This document shows, piece by piece, positions 1-5,804 of a DNA stretch of 5,804 nucleotides. Each line of letters opens with the position of its first letter. Position 1 is the first letter of the stretch. A model generated the notes under the pieces. It was not told the DNA's origin. It saw only the letters and a list, made by a program, of their open reading frames with translations, and ran no database searches. This stretch comes from Gammaproteobacteria bacterium (GTDB taxonomy: Bacteria; Pseudomonadota; Gammaproteobacteria; Pseudomonadales; Pseudomonadaceae), in NCBI GenBank assembly GCA_012735335.1, contig JAAYHO010000187.1, forward strand, positions 1 to 5,804, read 5' to 3'. The position numbers and the translations under genes are program-made.

Positions 1-354
1 CTGCCCGACCCGGGGGTGCAGCTGGCGATCAATGGAGTGGGCTATTTTGGCAGCGAAGAGAGGCCCAAGGTGCTCTGGGCCGGGGTTGATGCCAGCGTGG
101 CGCTGCTGCAGTTACAGCAGGTGGTGGAGCAGCGGCTGTTGCCGCTGGGGTTGGTGGCGGATACGCGACCGTACCGGCCGCATGTCACCCTGGCCCGGGT
201 GAAGCAGGGCGGAGCGGTATTGCAGGGGTTTCTGCAGCAGTATGCGGCGCTGCGGCTGCCGGCGTTTGCCGTGTCGCAGGTGTGTCTGTATGTCAGCCGG
301 GGCGGCAGCGGGCCGGTGCAGTACGAGGTGATTCAGCGCTTCACTCTGGGTTGA
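1..354 (+). CDS. thpR: RNA 2',3'-cyclic phosphodiesterase ThpR (LigT-like), C-terminal part
   Basis: The reading frame is open from the first base and ends at TGA 352-354, so about 117 C-terminal residues are visible and the true start lies left of the window. The GTG at 16 is internal and should not be taken as the start. The family is the 2H phosphoesterases, which carry two HxTx motifs and open 2',3'-cyclic phosphates on RNA ends. The second motif is visible as RPHVTLAR, with His-Val-Thr-Leu encoded at 181-192. The preceding GYF...PKVLWAGV segment and the PLGL...RPYRPH spacing also fit bacterial ThpR. The first HxTx motif should lie in the missing N-terminal part of roughly 60-70 residues (family members are usually about 175-190 aa). 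The gene faces the thiolase convergently, and its stop codon is inside a perfect inverted repeat. The cellular role of ThpR is not well settled. The family call is firm from the motif and context. Confidence 0.85.
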   Translation: MPDPGVQLAINGVGYFGSEERPKVLWAGVDASVALLQLQQVVEQRLLPLGLVADTRPYRPHVTLARVKQGGAVLQGFLQQYAALRLPAFAVSQVCLYVSRGGSGPVQYEVIQRFTLG

Positions 355-363
355 AGCGCTGAA
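332..363. terminator. Perfect 12-bp inverted repeat between convergent thpR and thiolase, possible bidirectional terminator
   Basis: The arms TTCAGCGCTTCA (332-343) and TGAAGCGCTGAA (352-363) are exact reverse complements, separated by an 8-nt loop. The right arm begins with the thpR stop codon TGA. On the - strand the hairpin starts 12 nt after the thiolase stop. Its position at a convergent gene end suggests transcription termination or 3'-end protection for both transcripts. Neither side is followed by a run of T, so it is not a canonical intrinsic terminator. The repeat is seen directly; the function is inferred. Confidence 0.45.
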
Positions 364-375
364 CCGCTCGGGGGA

Positions 376-1557
376 TCAGTCCCGGGCCAGGGCCAGGGCC
401 ACGCCCTGACCACCGCCGATGCACAGTGTGGCCAGCCCCTTGCGGGCATTGCGGCGTTGCATCTCGTGGATCAGGGTGACCAGGATGCGGCAGCCGGAAC
501 CGCCGATGGGGTGACCCAGGGCGATGGCACCGCCATTGACGTTGACCTTGTCCATGTCCCAGCGCAGCTCACTGGCCACTGCCAGCGCCTGGGCGGCAAA
601 GGCCTCGTTGGCTTCGACCAGATCCAGCTCCTCGACCTTCCAGCCGGCCTTGCTCAGGCAGCGCTGGGTAGCGCTGACCGGACCGATACCCATGATCGCC
701 GGGTCGACCCCGGAGCTGGCATGGGCAGCAATGCGGGCGAGTACCGGCAGGCCCAGTTCGCTGGCCTTGTCGGCGCTCATCAGCAGTACCGCAGCGGCGC
801 CGTCATTCAGACTGGAGGCGTTACCGGCGGTAACCGTACCGTCCTGTTTGAACGCCGGGCGCAGTTTGCCCAGGGATTCCTGGGTGGTGCTGGCGCGGGG
901 TTGCTCGTCCTGATCGACCCGCAGGGCTTCGCCCCTGCGCTGGGGTACCTCCACCGGGGTGATTTCCGCTGTGAAACGACCAGCCTGCTGCGCGGCCACC
1001 GCCTTCTGCTGGGAGCCCAGCGCAAAGGCATCCTGCTGCTGGCGGCTGATCTCGTAGCGTTCGGCAAGATTCTCGGCGGTAATACCCATGTGGTACTGGT
1101 TGAAGGCGTCCCACAGTCCATCGTGCACCATGCTGTCGATCAACTGGGTGTTGCCCATGCGCTGACCGGTGCGCGAGGTCGGCAGCAGGTGCGGGGACAG
1201 GCTCATGGATTCCTGACCACCGGCAATCATGATCTGCGCATCGCCGCAGCGGATGGCCTGGGCGGCCAGGTGCACGGCTTTCAGGCCTGAACCGCAGACC
1301 TTGTTGATATTCAGTGCCGGTACGCTGTTGGGCAGGCCGCCGTGGATGGCGGCCTGGCGGGCCGGGTTCTGGCCGCAACCTGCGGTCAGTACCTGGCCGA
1401 GAATGACTTCGTCCACGCTGGCGGGTTCGATACCCGTCTGCTCCAGCAGGGCCCGAATGACGGTTGCACCCAACTGATGCGCCGGAACCTCGGCAAATTG
1501 GCCACCGAAACTGCCTATGGCAGTTCGGGTGGCTGCAACAATCACGACCTCTTGCAT
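376..1557 (-). CDS. atoB: Acetyl-CoA acetyltransferase (thiolase II, AtoB/PhaA type)
   Basis: This 393-aa protein is full length for bacterial biosynthetic or degradative thiolases. It should catalyse 2 acetyl-CoA = acetoacetyl-CoA + CoA in the cytosol. Catalytic elements are all present: the acyl-accepting Cys88 in [16 protein letters not shown] at 317-320, His349 in [14 protein letters not shown], and Cys379 in CIGGGQG. The N-terminal [16 protein letters not shown] and the central [15 protein letters not shown] segment are typical of the family. The ATG at 1557 has AGAGG nine nt upstream (1567-1571), which supports it as the start. The gene lies 83 nt downstream of acs on the same strand with no visible hairpin between them, so it may be read partly from the acs transcript. 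Whether it serves acetoacetate or fatty-acid breakdown, or polyhydroxybutyrate synthesis, cannot be told here: no atoDA, phaB or phaC is in the window. The symbol follows the length and the N-terminal resemblance to Pseudomonas AtoB as I recall it; phaA is the alternative name. Confidence 0.93.
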   Translation of the reverse strand: MQEVVIVAATRTAIGSFGGQFAEVPAHQLGATVIRALLEQTGIEPASVDEVILGQVLTAGCGQNPARQAAIHGGLPNSVPALNINKVCGSGLKAVHLAAQAIRCGDAQIMIAGGQESMSLSPHLLPTSRTGQRMGNTQLIDSMVHDGLWDAFNQYHMGITAENLAERYEISRQQQDAFALGSQQKAVAAQQAGRFTAEITPVEVPQRRGEALRVDQDEQPRASTTQESLGKLRPAFKQDGTVTAGNASSLNDGAAAVLLMSADKASELGLPVLARIAAHASSGVDPAIMGIGPVSATQRCLSKAGWKVEELDLVEANEAFAAQALAVASELRWDMDKVNVNGGAIALGHPIGGSGCRILVTLIHEMQRRNARKGLATLCIGGGQGVALALARD

Positions 1558-1592
1558 GCAGGACTACCTCTAGACTGTCTGACGAACCGGCA

Positions 1593-1621
1593 AGAATAGA
1601 GGTGTCTGCCAGCTTGAACAA
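1593..1621 (-). promoter_or_regulatory. Candidate sigma-70 promoter upstream of the thiolase
   Basis: On the - strand TTGTTC (1616-1621) and TATTCT (1593-1598) are separated by exactly 17 nt, with 3/6 and 4/6 matches to the -35 and -10 consensus. The -10 box lies about 35 nt before the ATG. A promoter here would let the thiolase be expressed independently of acs. Matches of this quality occur by chance, so this is only a candidate. Confidence 0.28.
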
Positions 1622-1640
1622 CCACCTTTGCTGTTTTGCC

Positions 1641-3584
1641 TCAGTGCCCCCGGTTGAGTCGATGCTCGATCAGGGTATCCACCACCGAGGGATCAGCCAG
1701 GGTGGAGGTGTCGCCGAGGGTATCCAGCTCATCGCAGGCGATCTTGCGCAGTATACGCCGCATGATCTTGCCCGAGCGGGTTTTCGGCAGGCCGGTGGTC
1801 GGCTGGATGAAGTCCGGTCTGGCGAAGGCACCGACCTGTTCGCTGACGATGCGCCGCAGTTCGGTCATCACCTCCTCGGTCAGGGTCACACCCTGCATCG
1901 GCATCACGTAGGCGTAGATGGCCTGGCCCTTGATGTCATGCGGGCAGCCGACCACAGCGGCTTCGGCCACATAGTCGTTGAGCACCAGGGCGCTTTCCAC
2001 CTCGGCGGTGCCGATGCGGTGACCGGAGATGTTCAGCACATCATCCACCCGGCCGGTGATCCAGTAATCCCCATCGGCATCCCGGCGGGCGCCGTCACCG
2101 GTGAAGTAGACGCCCTTGTAGGTACTGAAGTAGGTTTCCACCAGCCGTTTGTGGTCGCCATACACGGTGCGGATCTGGCTCGGCCAGGAGGCCTTGATTA
2201 CCAGGTTGCCGTCCGCCTGGCCGTGCAGTTCGTTGCCGTCGTTATCCACCAGCCCCGGTACCACACCGAACAGCGGACGCATCGCGGCGCCGGGCTTGAG
2301 GTCACAGGCGCCGGGCAGCGGGGCGATCAGGATGGAACCGGTCTCGGTCTGCCACCAGGTGTCGACAATCGGGCAGCGGCTCTCGCCGACCACCTGGTAG
2401 TACCACTCCCAGGCCTCCGGGTTGATCGGCTCACCGACGCTGCCGAGCAGGCGCAGGCTGGCGCGGGAGGAGCTCTTGACCGGTTCTTCACCCATGGCCA
2501 TCAGCGCACGCAGGGCGGTGGGAGCGGTGTAGAAGATATTGACGTTGTGCTTGTCCACCACTTCCCAGCAGCGCGAGGCGTTCGGGTAGGTTGGTACACC
2601 TTCGAACATCAGGGTGGTGGCGCCGTTGCACAGCGGACCGTAGACAATGTAGGAGTGGCCGGTCACCCAGCCGACGTCAGCGGTACACCAGAATACCTCG
2701 CCGTCCTGGTAGTCGAATACGTAGTGGTGGGTCAGCGCGGTGCTGACCAGATAGCCGCCGGTGGTGTGCAGCACGCCCTTGGGCTTGCCGGTGGAGCCGG
2801 AGGTGTAGAGGATGAACAGTGGGTCTTCGCTGTCCATCGGCTCCGGTGCGCAGTCCTTGCTGACCGCAGCACAGGCCTCGTGGTACCAGATGTCACGGGA
2901 CTCGGTCCAGCCGATGCTGGCGCCGGTGCGTCTGACGGTGATCACGCTGTGTACGTCCGGGCAGGCAGTCAGGGCCTTGTCGACGTTCTGCTTGAGTGGG
3001 ATGGTCTTGCCGCCGCGCACCCCTTCGTCAGCGGTGATCACCACCTGACATTCGGCATTCTGGATGCGGTCGCGCAGCGCGTCCGGGGAGAAACCGCCGA
3101 ACACCACCGAGTGCACCGCACCGATACGGGTACAGGCGAGCATGGCAAACGCCGCTTCCGGGATCATCGGCATGTACAGGCACACCCGATCACCTTTGCT
3201 GACGCCGCGCTCCTTGAGCACGTTGGCCAGGCGGCAGACTTCCTCGTGCAGCTCGCGGTAGGTGATGTAGCGGGAATCCTTGGGATCATCGCCTTCCCAG
3301 ATGATGGCGGTCTGGTTGCCGCGCTTCTTCAGGTGACGGTCGATGCAGTTGACGCTGACGTTGAGCTTGCCATCGATGAACCAGGCGGCTTCGCCCTTTT
3401 CCATGTTGCTCTCATGAACCTTGCTCCAGGGCTGCATCCACTCGACGAAGCGGTTGGCCTGTTCAGCCCAGAACATATCCGGCTGTTCGATGGACTGGCG
3501 GTACATGCGCTCGTAGCCGTCCCGGTCCAGGTGAGTCTGACGGAGCGGGGTCTCGGAAACCTTGCGGTTCTGAATCTTGTACAT
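1641..3584 (-). CDS. acs: Acetate--CoA ligase (acetyl-CoA synthetase, AMP-forming)
   Basis: Acs activates acetate with ATP to acetyl-AMP and then to acetyl-CoA, the high-affinity acetate assimilation route in the cytosol. The chosen ATG at 3584 gives 647 aa (the E. coli enzyme is about 652 aa). ANL-superfamily motifs appear in order: [11 protein letters not shown] at about 260-270 (P-loop), DTWWQTETG at about 408-416, with Trp411 matching the Trp that restricts the enzyme to short acyl groups, YFTGDGA at about 493-499, [15 protein letters not shown] at about 511-525, and TRSGKIMRR with Lys606. That lysine matches Lys609 of E. coli/Salmonella Acs, the catalytic residue switched off by Pat-type acetylation, so post-translational control is likely. 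The start is set by AGAGGA six nt upstream. An in-frame GTG at 3614 would add ten residues encoded by the ribosome-binding region itself and is unlikely. The gene follows panC after 173 nt, behind a hairpin, so it is probably a separate transcript. The thiolase follows after 83 nt. Confidence 0.97.
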   Translation of the reverse strand: MYKIQNRKVSETPLRQTHLDRDGYERMYRQSIEQPDMFWAEQANRFVEWMQPWSKVHESNMEKGEAAWFIDGKLNVSVNCIDRHLKKRGNQTAIIWEGDDPKDSRYITYRELHEEVCRLANVLKERGVSKGDRVCLYMPMIPEAAFAMLACTRIGAVHSVVFGGFSPDALRDRIQNAECQVVITADEGVRGGKTIPLKQNVDKALTACPDVHSVITVRRTGASIGWTESRDIWYHEACAAVSKDCAPEPMDSEDPLFILYTSGSTGKPKGVLHTTGGYLVSTALTHHYVFDYQDGEVFWCTADVGWVTGHSYIVYGPLCNGATTLMFEGVPTYPNASRCWEVVDKHNVNIFYTAPTALRALMAMGEEPVKSSSRASLRLLGSVGEPINPEAWEWYYQVVGESRCPIVDTWWQTETGSILIAPLPGACDLKPGAAMRPLFGVVPGLVDNDGNELHGQADGNLVIKASWPSQIRTVYGDHKRLVETYFSTYKGVYFTGDGARRDADGDYWITGRVDDVLNISGHRIGTAEVESALVLNDYVAEAAVVGCPHDIKGQAIYAYVMPMQGVTLTEEVMTELRRIVSEQVGAFARPDFIQPTTGLPKTRSGKIMRRILRKIACDELDTLGDTSTLADPSVVDTLIEHRLNRGH

Positions 3585-3590
3585 GGGTTT

Positions 3591-3596
3591 TCCTCT
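3591..3596 (-). promoter_or_regulatory. Ribosome binding site that fixes the acs start
   Basis: On the - strand AGAGGA is followed by six nt and ATG (3584-3582). This is strong, well-spaced Shine-Dalgarno pairing. It decides against the longer GTG start at 3614, for which the same bases would have to be coding. Confidence 0.8.
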
Positions 3597-3651
3597 ATTG
3601 TTATTGTCGGGCACGCGGCCTGAGGTATCACAGCGGCCAGGCTGTTGTACT

Positions 3652-3687
3652 CAAGGTTTGATCAGAATAACGATCAGTTCAACCCTG
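3652..3687. promoter_or_regulatory. Interrupted dyad upstream of acs, possible operator
   Basis: TGATC (3659-3663) and GATCA (3672-3676) form an exact inverted repeat with an 8-nt centre. Outside it, CAAGGTT (3652-3658) and AACCCTG (3681-3687) are complementary but for one wobble, with four extra bases on the right side. The element lies about 70-100 nt before the acs start codon, where a regulator could bind. Part of it, TTGAT-N4-ATAAC (3658-3671), resembles an Fnr/Anr box with 8/10 matches. I could not pick out a convincing acs -35/-10 pair nearby. Function is inference only. Confidence 0.2.
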
Positions 3688-3700
3688 CTTTGGTCTCATA

Positions 3701-3730
3701 TGGACGCAGGAGGAGTGGACACAGGAGGAA
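3701..3730. repeat. Two-copy 15-bp tandem repeat in the panC-acs gap
   Basis: The unit TGGACGCAGGAGGAG (3701-3715) is followed directly by TGGACACAGGAGGAA (3716-3730), with 13 of 15 bases identical. On the - strand it is a pyrimidine-rich TCCTCCTG repeat that begins right at the foot of the panC hairpin. It may have arisen by slippage, act as part of the terminator tail, or be a paired binding site. Nothing in the sequence decides between these. Confidence 0.6.
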
Positions 3731-3751
3731 CGGTCGGCATGGCGCCGACCG
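3731..3751 (-). terminator. GC-rich hairpin after panC, probable transcription terminator
   Basis: CGGTCGGC (3731-3738) and GCCGACCG (3744-3751) pair perfectly around a 5-nt loop. On the - strand the stem begins six nt after the panC stop codon. The bases that follow read TTCCTCCTGT, a pyrimidine-rich but interrupted tail, so termination may be incomplete. It would end the panB-panC message and separate it from acs. Confidence 0.55.
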
Positions 3752-3757
3752 CGCAGC

Positions 3758-4612
3758 TCAGGAGGGGAGTTTGCAGAGCAGGTTATCGATCAGGCGGGTC
3801 CTGCCGAGGAAGGCAGCAGCCAGAATGGCGATCTCGCGGGTCTCGGCCGAGGCCGGTTGCAGGGTCTGGGCATCGCGCAGATCCAGATAGTCCGGGGTGA
3901 AGCCTACCTGTTCGAGTCTGGCTCTGGCTTCTTCGATCAACGCCGGGAGGTCCTGACGGCCCGCCTGCAGCTGTTGCTCGAGCTGCTGCAGGGTCTGGTA
4001 CAGCTGCGGGGCGATCTGGCGCTGGGCGTCGTCCAGGTAGCCGTTACGCGAAGACAGCGCCAGACCATCCGCAGCGCGAACAATGGGCGCGCCCATGATC
4101 TGCACCGGCAGACACAGGTCGTGGGCCATCTTGCGGATCACCGCCAGTTGCTGGAAGTCCTTCTCGCCGAACACCGCGATATCCGGCTGCACCATGTTCA
4201 GCAGCTTGCTGACCACGGTGGCCACGCCATTGAAATGCCCGGGCCGACTGCCGCCGCACAGGCCTTCGGAGACCACCGGCACGCTGACCTGGGTATGACC
4301 GTCCATGCCCTCGGGGTACATGTCACTGACGCTGGGGGCAAACACCAGATCGGCTCCGGCATCCAGCAGCTTGTGCTGATCCTCGGTGAGGGTCCGCGGA
4401 TAGCTGTCCAGGTCTTCGTTCGGGCCGAACTGCAACGGGTTGACGAAGATACTCACCACCACGTAGTCGGTGCGCTGGCGCGCCATCTCGACCAGGGCGA
4501 TATGCCCGGCATGCAGGTTGCCCATGGTCGGTACCAGACCGATCCGCTTGTTTTCCTGACGGGCGCGGGCCAGCGCAGCACGCAGCTGCGCCACGGTATG
4601 TACTGTATTCAT
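3758..4612 (-). CDS. panC: Pantothenate synthetase (pantoate--beta-alanine ligase)
   Basis: PanC joins pantoate and beta-alanine using ATP, through a pantoyl-adenylate, to make pantothenate, the CoA precursor. The 284-aa length matches the family (E. coli PanC is 283 aa). The nucleotidyltransferase signatures are present: [10 protein letters not shown] at 28-37 (HIGH-type motif), [18 protein letters not shown] at about 56-73, SRPGHFNGV at 122-130, FGEKDFQQL at 148-156, and LSSRN at 186-190 (in the place of KMSKS). The ATG lies only three nt after the panB stop codon, with at most a weak GAG-type ribosome site inside the end of panB, so translation is probably coupled to panB. A hairpin follows the stop within six nt. 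The beta-alanine supplier panD, commonly the next gene in Pseudomonas, is not in this window. Confidence 0.97.
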   Translation of the reverse strand: MNTVHTVAQLRAALARARQENKRIGLVPTMGNLHAGHIALVEMARQRTDYVVVSIFVNPLQFGPNEDLDSYPRTLTEDQHKLLDAGADLVFAPSVSDMYPEGMDGHTQVSVPVVSEGLCGGSRPGHFNGVATVVSKLLNMVQPDIAVFGEKDFQQLAVIRKMAHDLCLPVQIMGAPIVRAADGLALSSRNGYLDDAQRQIAPQLYQTLQQLEQQLQAGRQDLPALIEEARARLEQVGFTPDYLDLRDAQTLQPASAETREIAILAAAFLGRTRLIDNLLCKLPS

Positions 4613-4615
4613 GGT

Positions 4616-5410
4616 TCAGAACTCGTGTTCAGGCGCCGGAAATTCACCGGCCTTGACTGCCTTGACGTAGGCGCTGAAGGCCGACGGAATGTCCGGTTGC
4701 CCCGGCATGAAGTTGCGTACGAACTTGGCCAGGCGGCCGCTGGTCGACAGGCCCAGCATGTCGTGCATTACCAGCATCTGGCCATCGGTATCCGGACCGG
4801 CACCAATGCCGATCACCGGGATGCTCACCGAACGGGTGATTTCCGCTGCCAGACTGCTGGGCACACATTCCAGCAGCAGCAGGGCAGCACCAGCCTCGGC
4901 CAGCGCGATGGCGTCCGCCAGCAGCTCGCGGGCCTGGGCTTGCTCGCGGCCCTGGACCTTGTAGCCGCCGGTGACGTTGACGCTCTGCGGGGTCAGGCCG
5001 AGGTGGGCACACACCGGAATGCCGTTACGGGTCAGCACGCTGATGGTCTCGGCCAGCCAGCCGGCTCCTTCCAGCTTGACCACGTGGGCACCGGCCTGCA
5101 TCAGCCGGGTGCTGGCGTCCAGCGCGCGTTCCAGGGTGGCGCAGGTCATGAACGGCAGGTCGGACATGATCAGCGCGCCCTGATTGCCGCGCTTGACCGC
5201 CCGGGTGTGGTACTCCATGTCCTCGATGGTGACCGGCAGGGTACTGTCGTGGCCCTGCAATACCATCCCCAGGGAGTCGCCGATCAGCAGCAACTCGACG
5301 CCCGCCGCGCTTTCCAGATGGGCGAACAGCGCGTCATAGGCAGTCAGGCAGGCAAACTTCTCGCCGGACTGCTTGAGCTTGTTGAGAGTGGTCAGGGTAA
5401 TGTCAGGCAT
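4616..5410 (-). CDS. panB: 3-methyl-2-oxobutanoate hydroxymethyltransferase (ketopantoate hydroxymethyltransferase)
   Basis: PanB transfers a hydroxymethyl group from 5,10-methylene-tetrahydrofolate to 2-oxoisovalerate, giving ketopantoate, the first committed step to pantothenate. From the ATG at 5410 the protein is 264 aa, the same length as the E. coli enzyme. The known catalytic and Mg-binding residues fall at the same numbers as in E. coli: Asp45 ([10 protein letters not shown]), Asp84 (MSDLPF), Lys112 and Glu114 (VVKLEGAG), and Glu181 (LLECVPSS). HLGLTPQ at 136-142 and [13 protein letters not shown] at 199-211 are also typical. The frame stays open for 78 codons upstream, into folK, but that stretch looks like non-coding shadow and is not part of PanB. 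A weak TGGA ribosome site precedes the ATG. The gene sits 151 nt after folK and 3 nt before panC. PanB consumes a folate cofactor, which fits its place next to folK. Confidence 0.97.
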   Translation of the reverse strand: MPDITLTTLNKLKQSGEKFACLTAYDALFAHLESAAGVELLLIGDSLGMVLQGHDSTLPVTIEDMEYHTRAVKRGNQGALIMSDLPFMTCATLERALDASTRLMQAGAHVVKLEGAGWLAETISVLTRNGIPVCAHLGLTPQSVNVTGGYKVQGREQAQARELLADAIALAEAGAALLLLECVPSSLAAEITRSVSIPVIGIGAGPDTDGQMLVMHDMLGLSTSGRLAKFVRNFMPGQPDIPSAFSAYVKAVKAGEFPAPEHEF

Positions 5411-5486
5411 GGCAGATTCCAGTAATTCGGCCTGTGGCAGGCAACATGGCAGTGATCGACAGGCAGACGGACTGACTGTCGCTCCG

Positions 5487-5519
5487 ACTGCTGAAGCCGA
5501 TGACAGCCTCAGCAGTATA
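5487..5519 (-). promoter_or_regulatory. Candidate -10 box overlapping an 8-bp dyad upstream of panB
   Basis: On the - strand TATACT (5514-5519) matches the -10 consensus at 5/6. No good -35 stands 15-18 nt before it; TTGTTC at 5533-5538 is only 13 nt away. ACTGCTGA (5487-5494) and TCAGCAGT (5509-5516) form an exact inverted repeat with a 14-nt centre that overlaps the -10 box and the expected start point. This could be an operator or a leader hairpin for panB, or chance. The rest of the 151-nt folK-panB gap holds only a small GCCTG/CAGGC hairpin at 5430-5442. Confidence 0.25.
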
Positions 5520-5561
5520 GTCTTCCTGACTTGAACAATGGTGCTCCAGAAAATACATGTC

Positions 5562-5804
5562 TCACCCCTGTGCTGTGCTGCCGGGCAGGCGTTCGAGGCC
5601 GGTGGCCGGGCAGGCGTCGAGCAGTGCCTGCAGCGGTGTGCCATCGGGCATGATCAGATCCGCGGCCAATTCTGCCAGCGGATACAGCACAAAGGAACGG
5701 GCATGCATATGATAATGCGGGACCTGCAGGCGCGGCGTATCCATCATCTGCTCCGCGTATAGCAGCAGATCAAGATCGAGGATGCGTGGCCCCCAGCGTT
5801 CGGC
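5562..5804 (-). CDS. folK: 2-amino-4-hydroxy-6-hydroxymethyldihydropteridine pyrophosphokinase, C-terminal part
   Basis: FolK (HPPK) moves pyrophosphate from ATP to 6-hydroxymethyl-7,8-dihydropterin in folate synthesis. The frame is open to the right edge and 80 C-terminal residues are visible, roughly the second half of a protein usually about 160 aa; the start lies beyond the window. The signature [14 protein letters not shown] is encoded at about 5757-5798; its two aspartates (codons at 5775-5777 and 5769-5771) correspond to the Mg-binding Asp95 and Asp97 of the E. coli enzyme. It is followed by [20 protein letters not shown], the second conserved block of the family. The ATG at 5747 is internal and not the gene start. 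panB follows on the same strand after 151 nt, the usual folK-panB order of Pseudomonas; pcnB would be expected beyond the right edge. Confidence 0.95.
   Translation of the reverse strand, partial: AERWGPRILDLDLLLYAEQMMDTPRLQVPHYHMHARSFVLYPLAELAADLIMPDGTPLQALLDACPATGLERLPGSTAQG

Noticed and set aside
385..402. Short GGCCAG repeats near the thiolase 3' end
   Set aside because: They encode the Ala-Leu-Ala-Leu-Ala tail of the thiolase and are explained by the protein sequence and codon bias.
457..1290. A 277-codon + strand frame opposite the thiolase
   Set aside because: Antisense shadow of a gene with complete thiolase active-site motifs.
1613..1621. CTTGAACAA shared between the thiolase upstream region and the panB upstream region (5530-5538), with TTGAAC also on the - strand upstream of acs (3677-3682)
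   Set aside because: A 9-bp match between two short AT-richer gaps is within chance, and the distances to the start codons differ, so I do not call a shared operator.
3585..3614. GTG start giving Acs ten more residues
   Set aside because: The extra codons contain the AGAGGA ribosome site of the ATG at 3584, which is well placed for the shorter protein.
1464..3623. A 719-codon open frame on the + strand, opposite acs and running past both its ends
   Set aside because: It is the antisense frame of acs, kept open by GC-rich codon bias; acs has every catalytic motif of its family while the antisense protein has none I recognise and is low-complexity in G, A, V, H and D.
3618..3642. GCCTG/CAGGC pair and repeated GCGGCC in the acs leader
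   Set aside because: Only a 5-bp stem with a 15-nt loop; too weak to call a riboswitch or attenuator.
3857..5425. A 522-codon open frame on the + strand opposite panC and panB
   Set aside because: It crosses two well-identified genes and their junction; its translation is rich in Q, G, A and H with no recognisable domain, typical of a shadow frame.
5411..5644. A 78-codon N-terminal extension of panB reaching into folK
   Set aside because: The shorter form is exactly the length of E. coli PanB with matching catalytic residue numbers; the extension is rich in Cys, Arg, Ser and Pro and resembles no leader peptide or domain I know.

Overview
The window looks like an ordinary chromosomal segment of a GC-rich gammaproteobacterium, most likely of the Pseudomonas / Halopseudomonas lineage. 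This placement rests on the run folK-panB-panC followed by acs, on the protein sequences, and on the GC-rich codon usage; it was not confirmed by any search. I see no insertion sequence, phage gene, CRISPR array, RNA gene or toxin/defence module.

Layout from left to right: the 3' part of thpR (RNA 2',3'-cyclic phosphodiesterase, + strand, 1-354) runs toward a leftward block that fills the rest of the window. In transcription order (right to left on the - strand) the block is folK (C-terminal part, cut by the right edge), panB (264 aa), panC (284 aa), acs (647 aa from the chosen start) and an atoB-type acetyl-CoA acetyltransferase (393 aa). The thpR and thiolase ends converge on a perfect 12-bp inverted repeat at 332-363. 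panB and panC are 3 nt apart. A GC hairpin 6 nt after panC (3731-3751) probably separates the folate/pantothenate genes from acs. acs and the thiolase are 83 nt apart with no visible terminator between them.

Two functional groups result. folK acts in folate synthesis. PanB uses the folate cofactor 5,10-methylene-THF to start pantoate synthesis, and PanC joins pantoate to beta-alanine to give pantothenate, the precursor of coenzyme A. Acs then uses CoA to activate acetate, and the thiolase interconverts two acetyl-CoA with acetoacetyl-CoA plus CoA. The window therefore runs from CoA-precursor synthesis to acetyl-CoA use, although the two halves are probably separate transcripts.

The most notable points are modest. 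panD and pgi, which I recall lying between panC and acs in Pseudomonas aeruginosa, are absent here. A 15-bp tandem duplication sits between the panC hairpin and the acs leader. There are several dyads in intergenic DNA. I found no evidence for a previously undescribed system.
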